From Cladopsammia gracilis (taxonomy: Eukaryota; Cnidaria; Anthozoa; Scleractinia; Dendrophylliidae): a stretch of 64,000 bases of DNA. Below, in pieces: positions 23,501 to 38,500 of this stretch (position 1 is the stretch's first letter; each line of letters opens with the position of its first letter). Location of the stretch: positions 615,001 through 679,000 of the forward strand of contig JAJGOT010000288.1 of NCBI GenBank assembly GCA_022457155.1, given 5' to 3'. Below the pieces are notes generated by a model. That model ran no database searches. It was not told the origin of the DNA and worked only from the letters and a program-made list of their open reading frames with translations. The position numbers and the translations under genes were made by a program.

Positions 23501-26500
23501 TCATGTATTTAAGGAAGCCTAACAGGGGTAACAGTAGCTATCGAAGAAGGTGTCAAATTTAAACAGAGAGAGCAGCCCTCTAAGCATACTTTTATAAGCA
23601 AATTGAATGAGTGAAAATTATGAAAAAGGAGGTGGCAATGTGAGTTCAAAGGAGTGTTGGAAAACTCATGGGTACCACTCTCTTATGAAATCACAAAGCC
23701 AAAGGGTTAACTATATTAGACACAAGTGATCTACTCATCAATAATTCATGTAACATAACTGGTTTGACAGATTGATATGTTTTAAATTGTAGGCTGGCAT
23801 TGTTAAATGTCCAGATGCCAACAAAGTGATATTTCTTATACCCACTTCACAGATTACTTTGGACCTTGGTGAGTATGCTTGACTCTACCTGTTTAAACTC
23901 AGTTTCTTGAAACCATTACCCTGTCAAGCTGAATCTGCACCACGTTTGTTTTTCTCCAAACTTTGCGTGCGCTGACTCGCATAAGCAGCTGAAATTGAAG
24001 AGCGCGGGCAAACTGTGTTCAGCCACCTTAAGGACTGCTAATAAAGTGCTGATCATTTTTTCTCAAACACATCAATAGTTCATCAAGTTTGATCATGGTG
24101 GTTTGGAAAACTGATTTTAATTAGCATAGATTTTGGCAATTTTATCCTTCATGTTTTTGGGACTGTGCAATTTTTTGGGGACTAAATGCAATTTAGGCAA
24201 GGTTAAACTTGAGAGATTCATTTGGGTCAGCAGTTGCACGACATGCAAGTATGCTTCATGTGGGGTGGCTATGGGATATTTCAGGAGCAGCTAGGTGTTT
24301 TGCGTGTTGCACGTGTTTACAGCTCAGTTTGCTGATCTTTGCGGATCATATACAGAGGGTGGTAAAGGGGGGTCCAGATCACGTTTCACGAAAAATAAAA
24401 TTGTGATTTCACGTTTCACGGAGAATAAAATGGCCATTTCACGAAAAAAAAAAACATTCCTTACTTTTTGCTAACTAAATTACATGCAAAGTACAGCTTT
24501 GTTTGTTGTCTTCACCGACCGTCCACTCCTCGTTCTTCCTGATGTAAAAAGAAAGCTGAATTCTTTGTTTTGCTGATGTTGTGTAAAATTACCTACCGTA
24601 TTTCTTCACCTATAAGCCGAGCGATTTTTTCGTTTTTTCACACAAAATTTTGGGAGATTTTTCACGAAGAAGGGGGTTCGGCTTATAGCCGAGGTTTTTA
24701 GATTTTAAAAAAATACAGTTGCTAAATAACTTTACCCCCCGGCTTGTAATCGAGTTATCAATGAAGCAAAAGTAATAAAACACAACAAAAATAACTTCTG
24801 AATGTTGGTTATTGACTTTTATGAAATTGGTGGCTCCTAAAGGAGCCGTTTGATGGATCTGTGCAAGGGCTTTCAACCCAGTGGTTTACTCGCCATCCGT
24901 TTCGTTCTCGCTATCGGTCTCGAACTCGTTCTCTTCCATGTCTTCGTCATCTATTTCTGGGCTTTCCTTGGCGAAGACCGCATCGTCCTCTGTTCCGTCC
25001 AAGGCATTCGAAATACCACAGGTCTTGAAGGATTTGCTGACCATCCTTTGGGGAATCTCTGCCCATGCTTCCTTGATCCACCGGAGGACAAGATTTCTGC
25101 TCGGCGCCTTCTTCTTCCCAGCCGGGGTAAACTCAAATGGCCCTGATATCATCCATGCCAAGTATTTTCGGCGCACATCATCTTTAAACGGCTTGTTAAG
25201 GCACTTATCCAAGGGCTGTAAAACTGGGGTGAGGCCTCCGGGAATAACTGCGACATCAATGTTTCGCTGCTTCAGGTCATCTTTCACGGAATCGGTCAAG
25301 TGAGCTTGGAATGAGTCCCACACCAAAAGGGAGCGCTCAGCACGTGGTAAACTCTGTCGAATCCATTCTTTTACGCCCTGTTCATCCATCCATCCTTTCT
25401 TATGGAAGGAAACTCGAAGAGGATGCGGCACAACCAGGTCTCTTGGTGTCCGGACGCCTTTGAAGATGACCTTCGGGGGCACTTTTGTTCCATCAGCAGC
25501 AACAGCAAGAACTACGGTGAAGCTACGCTTCTCTGCTCCGCAAGATTTTACTGGCACTGTTCGGCTCCCACTGAATTCCAGTGTTCGGTTCGATGGAAGC
25601 TCAAAACGCATGGGTGTCTCATCCATATTGTAGATGCGGGATAAAGGGTAATCAACGCGTCTTCTTGCTGCAATGATGAAGCGATGAAATTGCACAATGT
25701 TCTCTTCGAGGTCGGCGGGCAATCGTTGTGCCAGAGTTGGCATGCTGACCGAGTGGCGTCGTTTCCATTTCTCGTACCATCCACGGGAAGCTTTGAAGGA
25801 AGGATCATCCGAGAGTTCTTTGGCTTTAAGGCGAAGCATCAATCCACTCACACTTATACCTGCGAAAAATAAAATAACAATCTTAATGTCAAATGCGCGA
25901 AAAAGCTCAAATCGTAAATTCTGTGACTGCATCACTCTTTTCGTGACATGTTATAAAGTTGTCATGATAACAACGTATTTCTGACCAATCAAAGTCCTTT
26001 CTTCCCACGCACTGAAAGACGGCCTCGCTCTTCAAAAACTCATCAAATTTCAGATCACAAATGTAAACATTACCTTGCTCTCTTTGCTGTGAAAACCACT
26101 CCATCACTTGCTGGTCTAGTTCTGGATATTTTGGAGTGAAACGGCCCATCGTTGCACGTTTCGCAGACATCTTCAGCTCACCAGAAAGAATAGTCGCTTG
26201 GTCTCTTCTCCAGCGTCGTACCATGGACTCGCTAAGTCCATATTCTCGAGCGATTTCCGAGTTGTTTTCTACAGCTTCGGCTTCCGCGATAACTTTTATT
26301 TTAAAAGCCATAATATACGAGGAGCGGCGTGCTTTTGGCATAATGATAAAAAATTACAGTGGCGAAAGGGATACTTGATCGATTGATACTGTGAAATGCT
26401 TTTCAAGTTACGAGTAACTGTTATGGTTTTGTGTGGTCGCGTGGTAGTATTTATACACTTCGTTGGATCAATTGATATTCGTTGGTTCGCTGTTTTTCTT

Positions 26501-29500
26501 TTGTGTTTATTGTAATTCATTAGGTTTTTTGTTTAGTGAGTCATTTTCCAATGTTTCCCGTGAGGTTCGCTCGCTCAAATGGCGCGTTACAATCGAGAAT
26601 TTTGCTCTCGGCTTATAGCCGATGGTTTTATTTTATTTTTTTGGCAGCATGAATCTATTGGAAGGTCTCTGAATTTCAGGGTCTCAGCTTGTAGCCGAGA
26701 TCGGCTTATAGGTGAGGAAATACGGTAACCTTGTAGAGTGACCTGGAGTCCAGAATGATGATCAGTCAGGGTCATGCATTCGTCACGCAATTTACCACCA
26801 GTGTAGTTAAACGCTTACTGGATAACTTTTTGGGAGGAAGAAAGAATTACGGTTTACAGTAGCATTTCACGAGAAAAAAAAAACAACAGTCATTTTGCAG
26901 TGCTCATGAAAAAAAGTTGATTCACGGTTCATGGGAAGGTAACCAAATCACGTTTCACGAGAAAAAAAATAGCCATTTCACAATTCATGGGGGAAAAAAA
27001 AGGCGTTTCACGGATCACGAAAAAACCCTTTACCACCCTCTATACAAGCATTTTTGATCTTTGTGGATCCTTGACAAGTTTTAGCAATCATTGTGGGTCT
27101 TTCCTCCCACTCCCACCCAGTTGAAGGTGAGTATCAGGTAAGTATTCCAATGATTCCATCAGTGTGACGGTGCCTGGTGGTTGACACTCGAAGGTTGCCA
27201 TGGTTACTTCAATTGATTCTCAATTGCCATGCCTCCACCATCCTGTAAGGCACCAGCTCCCAAGCTCATCATTTGTTGATGAGTTTAACTGTATTTAATG
27301 ATTTTGAGAAGCTGTATCAAACACTAGCAAGAGGCGCAGCCAAGTATTTTTTAATCTACTTTGAAGTGTTTGGAAATCCCGATGAAACACTGTTGCTCGT
27401 GTTGAATATTACGTTAATATTTATGCATTTTATTTATCAAACAGGAGTCACCACATTAGATTCTCCGGCAGCTCTTCATGTTCTCCTATTTGTAAAGAAT
27501 CAGAAAACAAGCAAAGGTGAGACAAGAGTGACTGGTCAGAGTTGGAAGTAACAGCCATTACTGAACATTGCTTTATCTATTGCTTTGATGTAAAAAGCTG
27601 TCTTGACTAGAATGAAGTGGTGGTATAATTTTAAATGGTCTTGATGAAAGGTCTGGGATAGTGTAATGTCTGACAAAGGTTGTAACATATCCTGTCAAAA
27701 CAAGTGTGTAGAAGGAGATGCGCACTTCTAAGCAAGGACAATGAATTCCAACCCTACTAAAAGATAATTGCATTGGTATCCAGTTACATGTATCCTTCAA
27801 AATTTAAAAAGTTTATTTTAAAATCCATAGCTTGATTTTAATCAGTTTAACACAGGGGTGTAGCTAAGAAAAACTGAGCAAGCTCATTAACAAGCCCAGC
27901 CAGTTTTTCTGGCTTGTGCACCCCAAGTCTTTGTTTTCTAGTGAAATTTCAGTTGGTAGTAAGTTCTCGTTCAGCTGGTGAAATTAGCCGGTAGCCAGCT
28001 CTTAGCTACATCCCTGCTAACAGGAATAGAATGTGTTTCAAATTTAGGTAAATATAGTGAATGATCTGCTGTTTCTTATCTTAATTGGATTTGCATTATT
28101 TAATTTTGTTTTTCAAAGGCACCATTAAGACAGCAACAAGAGAAGAAGAACACCCAAGAAATAAAGACAGTCAGTGACATTCAAGATGAACTAAAAAGAT
28201 GTTTTAGTGATGTGAAGGAGATTCCTGCTGAACTGAGAAGATCGAGCCAGGAATCAGCAAGACCCAAGCTTACTAGTGGAAACAAGGTGTTGCAGAGTTC
28301 CAATGGGCCTGAGTTTGCAAAGGAGTTAACAAATGAACAAACAGCATCATGGAAAAATGCAGTTGAAAATTGTCTTAGCAGACCACAGTCTTTGACAATC
28401 AAAGATGCAGAGTTGCAACGGGCAGCTGCTGGTAGTATTGCTAAAAAAGCTGACAAGCTGCCCTCTCCTGTTGTTAACATTCCAAAGACAAAAGAGTCAC
28501 CACCGCTTGTGTTACTTAATACCTTCATTCAGGATGCATATGCAAGACGTAGTGGTAGCATGGAGCAACACAAAACATTTTCTGGGAAACATGCTGATGA
28601 GAAAGCATCAAGGCAATTGAAAAGTGACAGTAGAATAGCCAAGCAGGACACCAGACCACCTGTCCCACCTATAGTGACAAAGAAAGTAGAACATAGAGAG
28701 GATCCCAGACTCAAGAGACACTCAGTTGACGCTGAACCAAGCCCTGAGTTAAAATCTCCTAATCCAGTCACGGGTAATTATAGTGTGCCATATAATGCAC
28801 AGGAAGCATTACTAGCACAAGGTATGGCTTCCACCTCTGTCCCTTCAGCATCTAAAACAACTTCTTCAATGATAAGTCCACAGGTCAAGTACCAAGTAAA
28901 TGATGAATCTGTTAGGAGTCTGTTAGACAAATTACAGTTGCCAAAGCATAGAAACACAAGTTATCAAATTAATCTTGATGAAAGCACAAAAAGAGCTTTG
29001 GAAATAGTGAAACAACAAGAAGAGTCTAAGAGAAGAGGCACTGATGCAAAACATCATGATGTGGTTGGTATGGACAACAAAGCTGAGGGCAAGTTGATCA
29101 CTGCTGAGAGGAAAACTGATGAGAAGCCTGTAAAGAAAAGTACTGAAAATGAAAACCAGGACAAGGAGAAGAAAACTGTAACAGGTCAAGTCAGTAGAGT
29201 TACTGAAAATGTGCCAAAGCCACCAGTGCAGAAAAACAGTAAAGAACGCGGCAAAAGTAGGAAAGGAAGGCGACAGTCATCACCCAAAAAAACTGAAAAG
29301 AAAAGGGCCAAATTATCTCAAGAAACAGAGAAAGGTGATGCTCTTTTAGAAACACCTGAAAAACCAGATGTACAGAGTGCAGTACCAGAGCTATCAGAAG
29401 ATCCTTTCCCAGCCATTTTGTCAAAATCTCTGGAAAGTCTAAAAAGCCCACCTTCAAATTCTAATTGGGCATCCAAAGCACCTAAGTTGAAGCTGATTTT

Positions 29501-32500
29501 AAAGAAAAGAAACACAAAGGAACCTTCTACAGGGCTAGATGTTGAAAATAAGGTTGACAAACTAACTGAGCAGCCTGAAGAAACAAACTCTCAGCAAGAT
29601 GACAATGACACATCCTTGCCTGGTGAGATAAGCAGATGTAGGAAATCTGTAGAATCACCAGTTGCCATGGATATCAGCCCCCAGAAGACCACACCATGCA
29701 CATCAGAATCAGTGAGCCCTATAACTGTAGTCTCTGCAAAAGGTCGATATAATAAATCAGCGCCTTCTTCAGTATCTCCTACAACACCTGCGAAATCCAC
29801 TTCAACTTTTCCTTTCAGTCCTCCTCTTCCTCAAGGTCCTTACAGAAGTCCAATATCCCCTGTTTTGCCTCCTGGTCGTCCCATGTTGACACCTCCCTCC
29901 AGTACATCTGTTTCTTCCCTTCCTGGTGTTTATCCTATGTCATCCACACCATCTAGTGCACCAATGCCTTTTGTTCCTCTTAGTCAAGCTGGTCCTGTTT
30001 TCCCACCAACTTCTGTTGTCCACCACCACCACCACCCTATTCCTGCAACCACCTCTTTGCCTCCAGCAATGAGGCCTCCAACCACTTTACCATCTGGAGT
30101 AGGGCCTCTGACCACTCCTGCACCACCTGGAATGGGGCCTCCAGTCACTTTACCACCCAGAATGGGTCCTCCTCCTAGCAGCCCGTCATTTCCAATGCCT
30201 CCAATGCATCCACCTCCTCCACTTCCTGGCAATGTGCAGAGGAAAAACAGCCTAGATTCACTACCCAGTCCTGTATCTTCATCCACTGGAATGTTTCCAC
30301 CAACATTTTCAGGTCAACAGTGGACATCTGCTTTATCACAGAATAAAGGGATGGTATTCCCTCTTCCTCCTCCAGGAGCAGCCAACATGCCACCTTCATC
30401 CCTTCCAAGACCTTGTCTCCCTCCTCCTATTTTTCCACAGCAGTTGGGTCCTCCACAAGCTAGCCCTCTTCCAGGACTGCCAGGTGACACATCTCTAGTG
30501 CAGCCACCACGATTAGGGTTTGTACCCATTGGAGCTTCAAGATTTCCTGTTCCACAAGGCACTCCCCAGGGTCTGCCCTTTGTTCCTCCACAGGGACCTC
30601 ATCTTTTGCCCCCCATGAGACCTGCTATCATGGGGATATCACCAGTTACAATGTTTGGTACACCAACTCAGTTTATGCCACGCATTCCTTTCCAACAGCC
30701 ACCTGTAGGTTTTTGGGAAGCTCCAATTAAGCCCTCATTTGTAGCTACAAGCCAAGTGGGGCGAATGCCCCTTCACTACCCTTCAGGAAAGAAACAGTCA
30801 AAGGAACTAACAGCATCAGTGCTATCATCCTCACACAAACGTTCTGACCCAGGAAAACCTACAAAAAACGACACCGAAGCAAAAAGCGGTGCAGACAACG
30901 GAAAGCTACAGAAAAATGTGGAACAAAAGAAAAATTCCAGTGATGGTGGGTGCAAAGATGATGGTTCTGTCAACAAACCCAGTGTACAGCTTGATAAATC
31001 AAAGGAACCTGTTTTAAGCACATCAGATATAAGTGAGGAGGACGATCCAAAAAACCAGAAATTGAAGCCAGTTGGAAGCACTGAAAAGGATTTGCCTAAA
31101 GCTGAAACTGAAGCTGAAACTGAAGCTGAAGCTGTAGAGGAGCTGAGTACTGGTGGTGTAAGACAGGATAACAAGGAAGTGGAGACAAGTGATTTAAATA
31201 AATCACAATTTGGTGAAAGACCAATGAAAGAACCAGAGAAACTAAGAAGTGAAAGTATGTTGAGACCAGATTCTGTTCATGCTACAGGAGAGAAGGCACA
31301 TGGAAATGATGTATCAAAACATGGCAAATATGAAGCAGTGGATGATGGAACAGATATTCTGACCAGGAAAGCAGGCAGTGATGTTAATGAACCAAGCGAG
31401 ATTACTGTTGAGGAAAGTCAGGCCACAATAGGTCTTTCTACTGATTTAACCAGCACTGACAAGAGCAGTAATTTGGGTGTCACCCAAAATAGTGAGCAGA
31501 CCGTTGAAGGTGAAACATCCTGTTCTTCTTCCTCAAGAACAGAATATTTAACTGAAGCTGAGCAAACAAGCACCAAAGCCGAGCAAACAAGCTCCAAAGC
31601 TGTTAGTGAAATCTATGATATTCTAAGACGCAATGCTCATGAGTCAAGATCTGAAACAGATACAACTAGCCAGGAACCAGAGAATCTAGACAAACAACAC
31701 GAGCTAGTTTTACCTGGCAGTCTTAAAGATGAGCATGATGCTGACATGGAGGAAGGTGGGAGCAATTAACAACTGTTGTTAATGAAATTAGAAGGTTATG
31801 GAGGCAGGCAGTCAGGCAGCAAAGACAACAAGTTAAAAAGACATTATAGTTAGCTCATTGACTCCTAGAGAATTTGCAGAAAACAGCAATTTGAAGCCAT
31901 TTATGCTGTTTTTTGACTGCTGTGGAGGCAAATTGCTAGCAAACTGTCCAAAACATTGTTTGCAACATGAAAACTAAGTTTCCTTTTCATTCAGGGTCAA
32001 ATAAATTGACTTTTGGTTTTGGGCATTCGGAGAAAACGAAGGAATGAAATCACCAAAATCTATGGCAATTAAGACAGGATAACAAAACCTCCTTCACGGT
32101 TGTGATTTCCTTTGTTTTTTCGTCATGAATTATTAATGCATTTGAGAAGTGTAAATCTGGCCCAATTCACAGGAGCTCAATCAATTTCATTTAAGCCCAA
32201 CTTGTTGGGTAAATTCTGATTGCACAGAAAAACAAAAATAGAACTTGTTTTTTTTTTTGCAAGTTAAGTTGTAATGTGCATTATGTATTGGTTGTTTGTT
32301 GTTGTAGACTGTCATATGACTTCAGTGTTTTAGTAGGTAGTTTTCCAGGTGAATAAAAAGGGTGAGATATAAAGTTTCATCAGTTATAAATTAGGGAATT
32401 AACACTTTTCCTTCAGTAATAGCCTTTTTAATAGTTTCCTTCTTGAATAATTACCCTTTCACTCACTTCATTGAAATTTAGTTCTTAGATAATTCTTTAC

Positions 32501-35500
32501 TTTTTTATGAAAATAAAATAAAAAGGCTCTAACTATTAGTTGTGGAAATACAGAACTTTGCATTGAGATACAAAATAATGTCAAAACAAAGAGGATGTTG
32601 ATATGCGAATGCCATTGTTTAATGAAACTTTTACCAAGATGCCAGTATAAAGGAAGCTTAAGGTCTTGTTGTTGGGGACCTTAAGTGATGAGAATGTTGA
32701 TGTCCCAGACATTGTGATCAGCAACCATAAGTTTGGGTATTCTCTTTATGACACACATCTTTTTCTTACCAAGATGCTAATATTAAACTAGCTTAAGGTC
32801 TTGTTGTTGGGGACCTTAAGTGATGAGAATGTTGATGTCCCAAACATCGTTATCAGCAACCTTAAGTCTGATTATTTTTATGACATGCTTCTGCTTCTCA
32901 CAAATAAAAGGAAAGCTATTCTTTTAATGTCTGTGGCATGCCATAATGAAGACAGAAGACGCAAAGAGAAAAACAGTTAACTTCTGGTTGCTATTCGTGA
33001 CATTTGTGATGTTCATGGATGTGAAGGTTCTCATTGCTTAAGATCCCTTACAATAACAACCAATTAATACCCATCATTGTCAAAATTAATATGTTTTGAG
33101 GTAAGGGGCCAAAGTTAATCATTGTGGCAGCTTTCTGAACATGTTTTTATTTGAGAAAAAATCACGGATGTTCACATAGATGTGTGTATTGCTTTCTAAT
33201 AAAACCACTGAATGTTTTGATTGAAGGTGTCGCAAAGGAAGAAAAACTGCTTTTCAGTGGGGAGGAAAGTGCCACAAGTGAACAGAGTACCCATCTGGAA
33301 AGTGGACTGCGCATTGTCCAACTCCTCGACTTAGGTGGAAGCGAGAGCGAGAAGGAGAAAGAGAAAGAGAAGGAGAAAGAGAAGGAGAAGAGCATTACAA
33401 AATCATCAGCATTGGTGTCAAATGAACAAGTTGGAGCTGACAAGCTTCAAGGAGAACTTCCTGGAGAGTTGTCAGAGAAGTCCAGGAGAGATGAATCACA
33501 TACGAAACACAACGCAAGTTCATCCAAGAACAGCAAATGGGAGGAAATCAGTGATTCTTCAGACGAGGGGACTCCAGAGAGGGACCTTCCAGGTACGATA
33601 CTCTTAACACTTTAGACTGAGCAGTAAAATAATTAATATCAAAAGTTGCAACCACCCTGTACAGCACAGTGAACAGCATCACAGGAAAGTACTGCTCAGT
33701 AGCTTTCATTTGAATGGTCGCACTTTAGGATTTCATCCACAAAATCAAAAGTTAGAACCAGCATGTACAGCATAATAAACAATACCACAGGAAAGTACTG
33801 CTCAGTAGCTTTCATTGGAATGGTCACACTTGAGAATTTCATCACAGAATCAAAAGTTAGAGCCACCTTGTGCAACATAATTAACAGCACCACAGGAAAG
33901 TACTGCTCAGAAGCTTTCATTTAAATGGTCATACTTTAGGATTTAACCCACAGACTCAAAAGTTAGAACCACCATGTGCAACATAATTAACAGCACTACA
34001 GGAAAGTACTGCTGAGTAGTTTCCATTTGAATGATCACACTGTAGGATTTCATCCACAGACTCGGAAGTTTGAACCTAAGGAAAAACATAAACATAACAT
34101 GGATTTGTTGTTGTCCTGACCATGTTGTTTTATCTCTAGTATGCCTTAAGCTTTAAAGGGTCAAACTTTAAGTCATATATTGTGGTCACTACTTTCATCA
34201 AGCAGAATTTACCGTAAACACCGGTGTATAAGCCGCACTTGTAGATCAGCTGCACCCCAAGTTTTGAAGCTCAAATTTTGGGGAAAAAAGTGTTTTAAAA
34301 TAAAAACGTAAGTCAGGAATTGGCTCCACAAAACATGAGCTAGACTTTGCTTCTATCCATTGAATCATCGTGTATTAAAAAAAAAAACAGTTTCAGCGGT
34401 TTTCAGCGCAGCTACGTTCGTTTGCCCGCTGTTCGTTCAGGCCAAAACAAGCTTGGTAACCTTGCAAATTTCTTGAGCACATGTTTTTATTTAGCCTGGT
34501 TACTAAGGTTAACCAAAATGGCCACTTGTTTACAACCCACTCTTTTCTTTGGCTTTTTTCGTTCGTCTTTGGTGTTCCTTCATTGCTAAAAGCTTCAAAA
34601 TGTCTGACAAAGATAGTAAGCACTGTTTTAACACAGGTATTTTGACAATTTGAGGCTTAATTTTACAATTTATAAATGCAACGTTCACGTTCGTGAATTT
34701 GAAAGTTGATGTACGTGTTCGATGTGGATCGTTCTATTTGATTTTTGGTCTCGGTGGCGCTCTGGCCGCGCTGTTAGACAGACAAGACTCACTTTTCTAC
34801 GTCATCTAAAGTTAAAGAATTTTTGTTCCACGTTATACACCTCTAATAAATAAAATCTTAATTTTGAGATTCAAAAAGTCTGGTCAACTTATAACACCCG
34901 AAAGTTCGATAACCTTTGGCAGATGTTCCCATAGATAAGCTGCACCCTCGATTTTGAGCAAATACTTTGGGCAAAAAAGTGCGGCTTATACACCGGTGTT
35001 TATGATATATTAAATTCGGATAAAACTCTTGCATGAGATCTTTCAAGTGAAACAACAACAACTTTATTTCAATTATTATTACAATTACAATACAAAAATT
35101 AGATATTCTACACTGAGTAATTATTTGCTAAAATAGTTGAATCTATTAAATACTTTACATCTATTTTGAAGAGCTTAGGTGTTGTATTTGAATTAAGGTA
35201 TCAACTTCAACATAGTCGTCCCTATCCAAAAGAGTATCAAATGAAAATCCATGAATTTTTCTCTTAAAGACAAATAATATTTCGAAGTATCTCTACAGTT
35301 GGGAGGAATTTGGTTTTGCTCCAGTTATTGAAAATGAGCACTTATAAATTTCCAACTTTGCCTCTTTCTGATAGTAATTGCCCTTAGTAGCATGCCTTGT
35401 ATTGTATCTGAATTTCATCTGACCTACTGAAGATCTTTCTTAATGACAACCTGTCAAACAGGTCTTCCATGTGCTGTTATTATAACCTGTTAAAATATGA

Positions 35501-38500
35501 TTTTAACTTTCGTAAATTTGAATTTGCGCACAAGGAAAGATTGTGTTGTATTTCAAATGTAACTGACACATCAGATGATGCTAAAAAATTAACACACTGT
35601 AGTTAGTGGCATTGTTTGCAGTATTGTTTACCCCCCTTTCACTTTGTTGTTTTGTTGTGTTTTTCAGGGTATGGGTCTGTAGATATTGAGTTCAAACAGC
35701 ATTGGCCTGAGGCAGTGGAGACCACTCATGATAAAATTCCAGAAACAACAACTGCTCCAGCCGAACCTAAATCTGAGATTGTACGGAATGAGGTGGATAG
35801 TTCTACCCCCACAATCAAAAGTTATGTGACAGTGCCCTCCCAGAAAAGAAGGCAGAACAGTACTACTGAAGGAAGTGATACAGAAGAATCCATTACACCT
35901 TCAAAACGAAGAAGGCCTGATGTACACAAGCGACGAAGACACAGGGAGTCTCCTGTTCGGCATAGCTCAGCAAAGAAATCTAACAGGGATAGGTCAAGAT
36001 CTAATGAGAGGCATCAGAGATCAAAGGGTGGTCATTCAAGGGAAAAGAACCACCCTTCAAGGATTGTTAGTGATGCAAAAGGAGGAATATTGAAGATAAC
36101 CATTTTACAAGGTCAGTGCATGATAAATAATTATAAATAATTATTTCAAAGCATGTGACTGGTAATAAGACAGACATCTTTACTTTTCGACTGAGTGCCA
36201 TGGAGGGCTGGATTGGAAAATATTTGGCCCACATGGCATACAGACTGAGTGCAGCGATATCTGTGTGCCATGACTGAGAGCAATAAGAATTTTATCATAA
36301 TTTTTTTTATGGCCAATTTGGTGACAAAATTGTTTCAAATTTTTACACACGTATGCTTCTTTAGTAGGGCCTCATACTGGTATTTTGTATATAGTTTTGA
36401 AAAGAACACATGTGATGGGTCATATCATAAAATTTGGGTTTCAATATCCAAGAACAGTAAATAAAAAAATTATACAATTTTACCCACCAAACTTCTGATA
36501 CAAGCAAGATTTTTGGCACTTTTCAAGTGTGTTTCCCTTCTTTAACTATTGCAACATTTGATGTACCTGTATAGCTGTTATTATTATTGTTCAAGTACCC
36601 CAACCTGCAAGCCTCACATTCAAGTGGTGTTTTAAGATCAACATGTGTAAATTAGCAAGTACGAAAACTTATCATTTTGTTCCAGGTAAAGTGTGTGGTA
36701 ATCCCAGTTAGTTCTCTATGAGCTTAACACTCTTGACACTTAAATGAAGTCATTATTTTGTCCCTGTCAAATATGTTAGTCATGTTCAAGTCATATCACA
36801 ATGTATTTTATTTAGATCCACATGCTAAAGAGAAAAAAGTGAAAAAGGACAAACAGGACAAACCAGAAGTGCCTGATACATCTGAAGATGATCAACTGAC
36901 AGGACGAGTTAGTAGCTTCTTTTCCTGTTAGCTAGAGCATTAAATTTCAAATTGAAGAACACAATAATCATAAGCTATTTGTTTGCATAGCTCAGGATCG
37001 CTTGTGAGGAGACAGTTTTCTCAGAGCCCACATTGCTGTGCTAGAGCAAAGCTCCTTAACGATCATCTGCCACATCTTATGTGGATGGATGCTGAATAGG
37101 TGGCAACATTAGTTACCATTGCTGGTAGCATTGCTAGACGTATTGCAAGCAGTACTGTTGAGGTTCAGTGATCATGTGGCAACATTAGTACTGCTGGTAT
37201 TACTGCAAGTAATGTTACTGTTGAGGTGCAATGATCAACATAATTATTCTCTCTCCATCCAGGCATATACCCAGGGGGGGGGGGGGGGGGTGGGGTAGTA
37301 AGCCATTGCCATGTTGTAAATATCACATCGTATTCCAGAAGTATATAGCTAGCAAAGAGATGCGCAGAAATGTACAATGATTGTCAGAAACATAATTGCT
37401 TTTAAGTCCACAACCCTGAAACCCATCAGGGTTGCCCCGAACCATGCATGAGCTGCCATGAGAGAGAATGCTGGTCAGCGTTGGCCCAATTTATACTGGA
37501 GACACATGATCCGTCTGGACGAATTTGGGCAAACATTTGTTAGTTCGTCTGATAATCCATCTGTGTATAAACACGGGCAAAGAGACGGATTATCTGTCTA
37601 GACGAACTATCTTCTTAGTTCGTCTGCCAAGACGAACTTAGCAGAGAGTTCATCTTAACGGGTAATCCGTCTCTTTGCCCGTGCTTATACACAGACGGAT
37701 TATCAGACGAACTAGCGAATGTTTGCCCAAGTTCGATTAGACGGATCATCCGTCTCCAGTATAAATTGGGCCATTGTCTCGCATTTAACTTAGCCTCAAT
37801 TACATTTAGCCACAATTAACATGTAATTCAACATCATTGTTAGAAGCACATTTCCTATGACTGTAGTGCAGATAACACTAGTTTCTATAAGACGTACAGT
37901 AGAGCTGTATATATTGCATGGCACAATAATGGCCAATGGTGCAAATAGTGATTATGAAGATGACTGAGAATTCTCTACCTACTTGAAATGATTGTCCTTC
38001 ATTTGTTTTTGTTTTTCCACCAAACACAAAGGAAACCCCCTTGGTTGACATAGAGTATAGTGACCTTGAGGAGATCAGTCCAGGAAGACTCAGTGTGGAA
38101 AATGACAGTCCAGGTACCCCAGACACTCCAGAAACAGCAACCCCTGCTATGGACTTCACTCATCCAAGCCTAGGTTTCTGGGCTGCGCCACTAGCACCAA
38201 ATGAGATGGCAAAAGCTACTGTACCTGCTGTGGGTCTGCCTATGGTCACTGAGGAACTCCAGGCATCTGGAACTGATGTTTTGGATCCATTAACTCATTT
38301 GTCTTACCTTGATGATCCACTGCACTCTGGAGTTGATCAAAGCCAAGTGCCTTATGCAGTTGAGGAAGGTAGCAGTCAGGAGGATGTTACCCAGGAACCC
38401 TTTATGGCCCAGGCATCAAGACCAGGTTAGTTATTTTAAGTACAGTCCAGCCTCTTCTTACAGATGTGCAGTGGTCTAGTGGTTAGCACTTTGGACTTTG

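Larger units (their letters stand above)
24353..27041. mobile_element. outer element carrying the pogo transposon
   Basis: CAGAGGGTGGTAAAGGGG at the left mirrors CCCTTTACCACCCTCT at the right. Both ends carry degenerate direct units built on ATCACGTTTCACGAAAAA. The pogo element is inserted in the middle, which splits an originally short element. Target duplication is unclear. Confidence 0.6.

Noticed and set aside
30776..31174. Minus-strand 132-codon frame
   Set aside because: Shadow of TASOR exon 14 low-complexity sequence.
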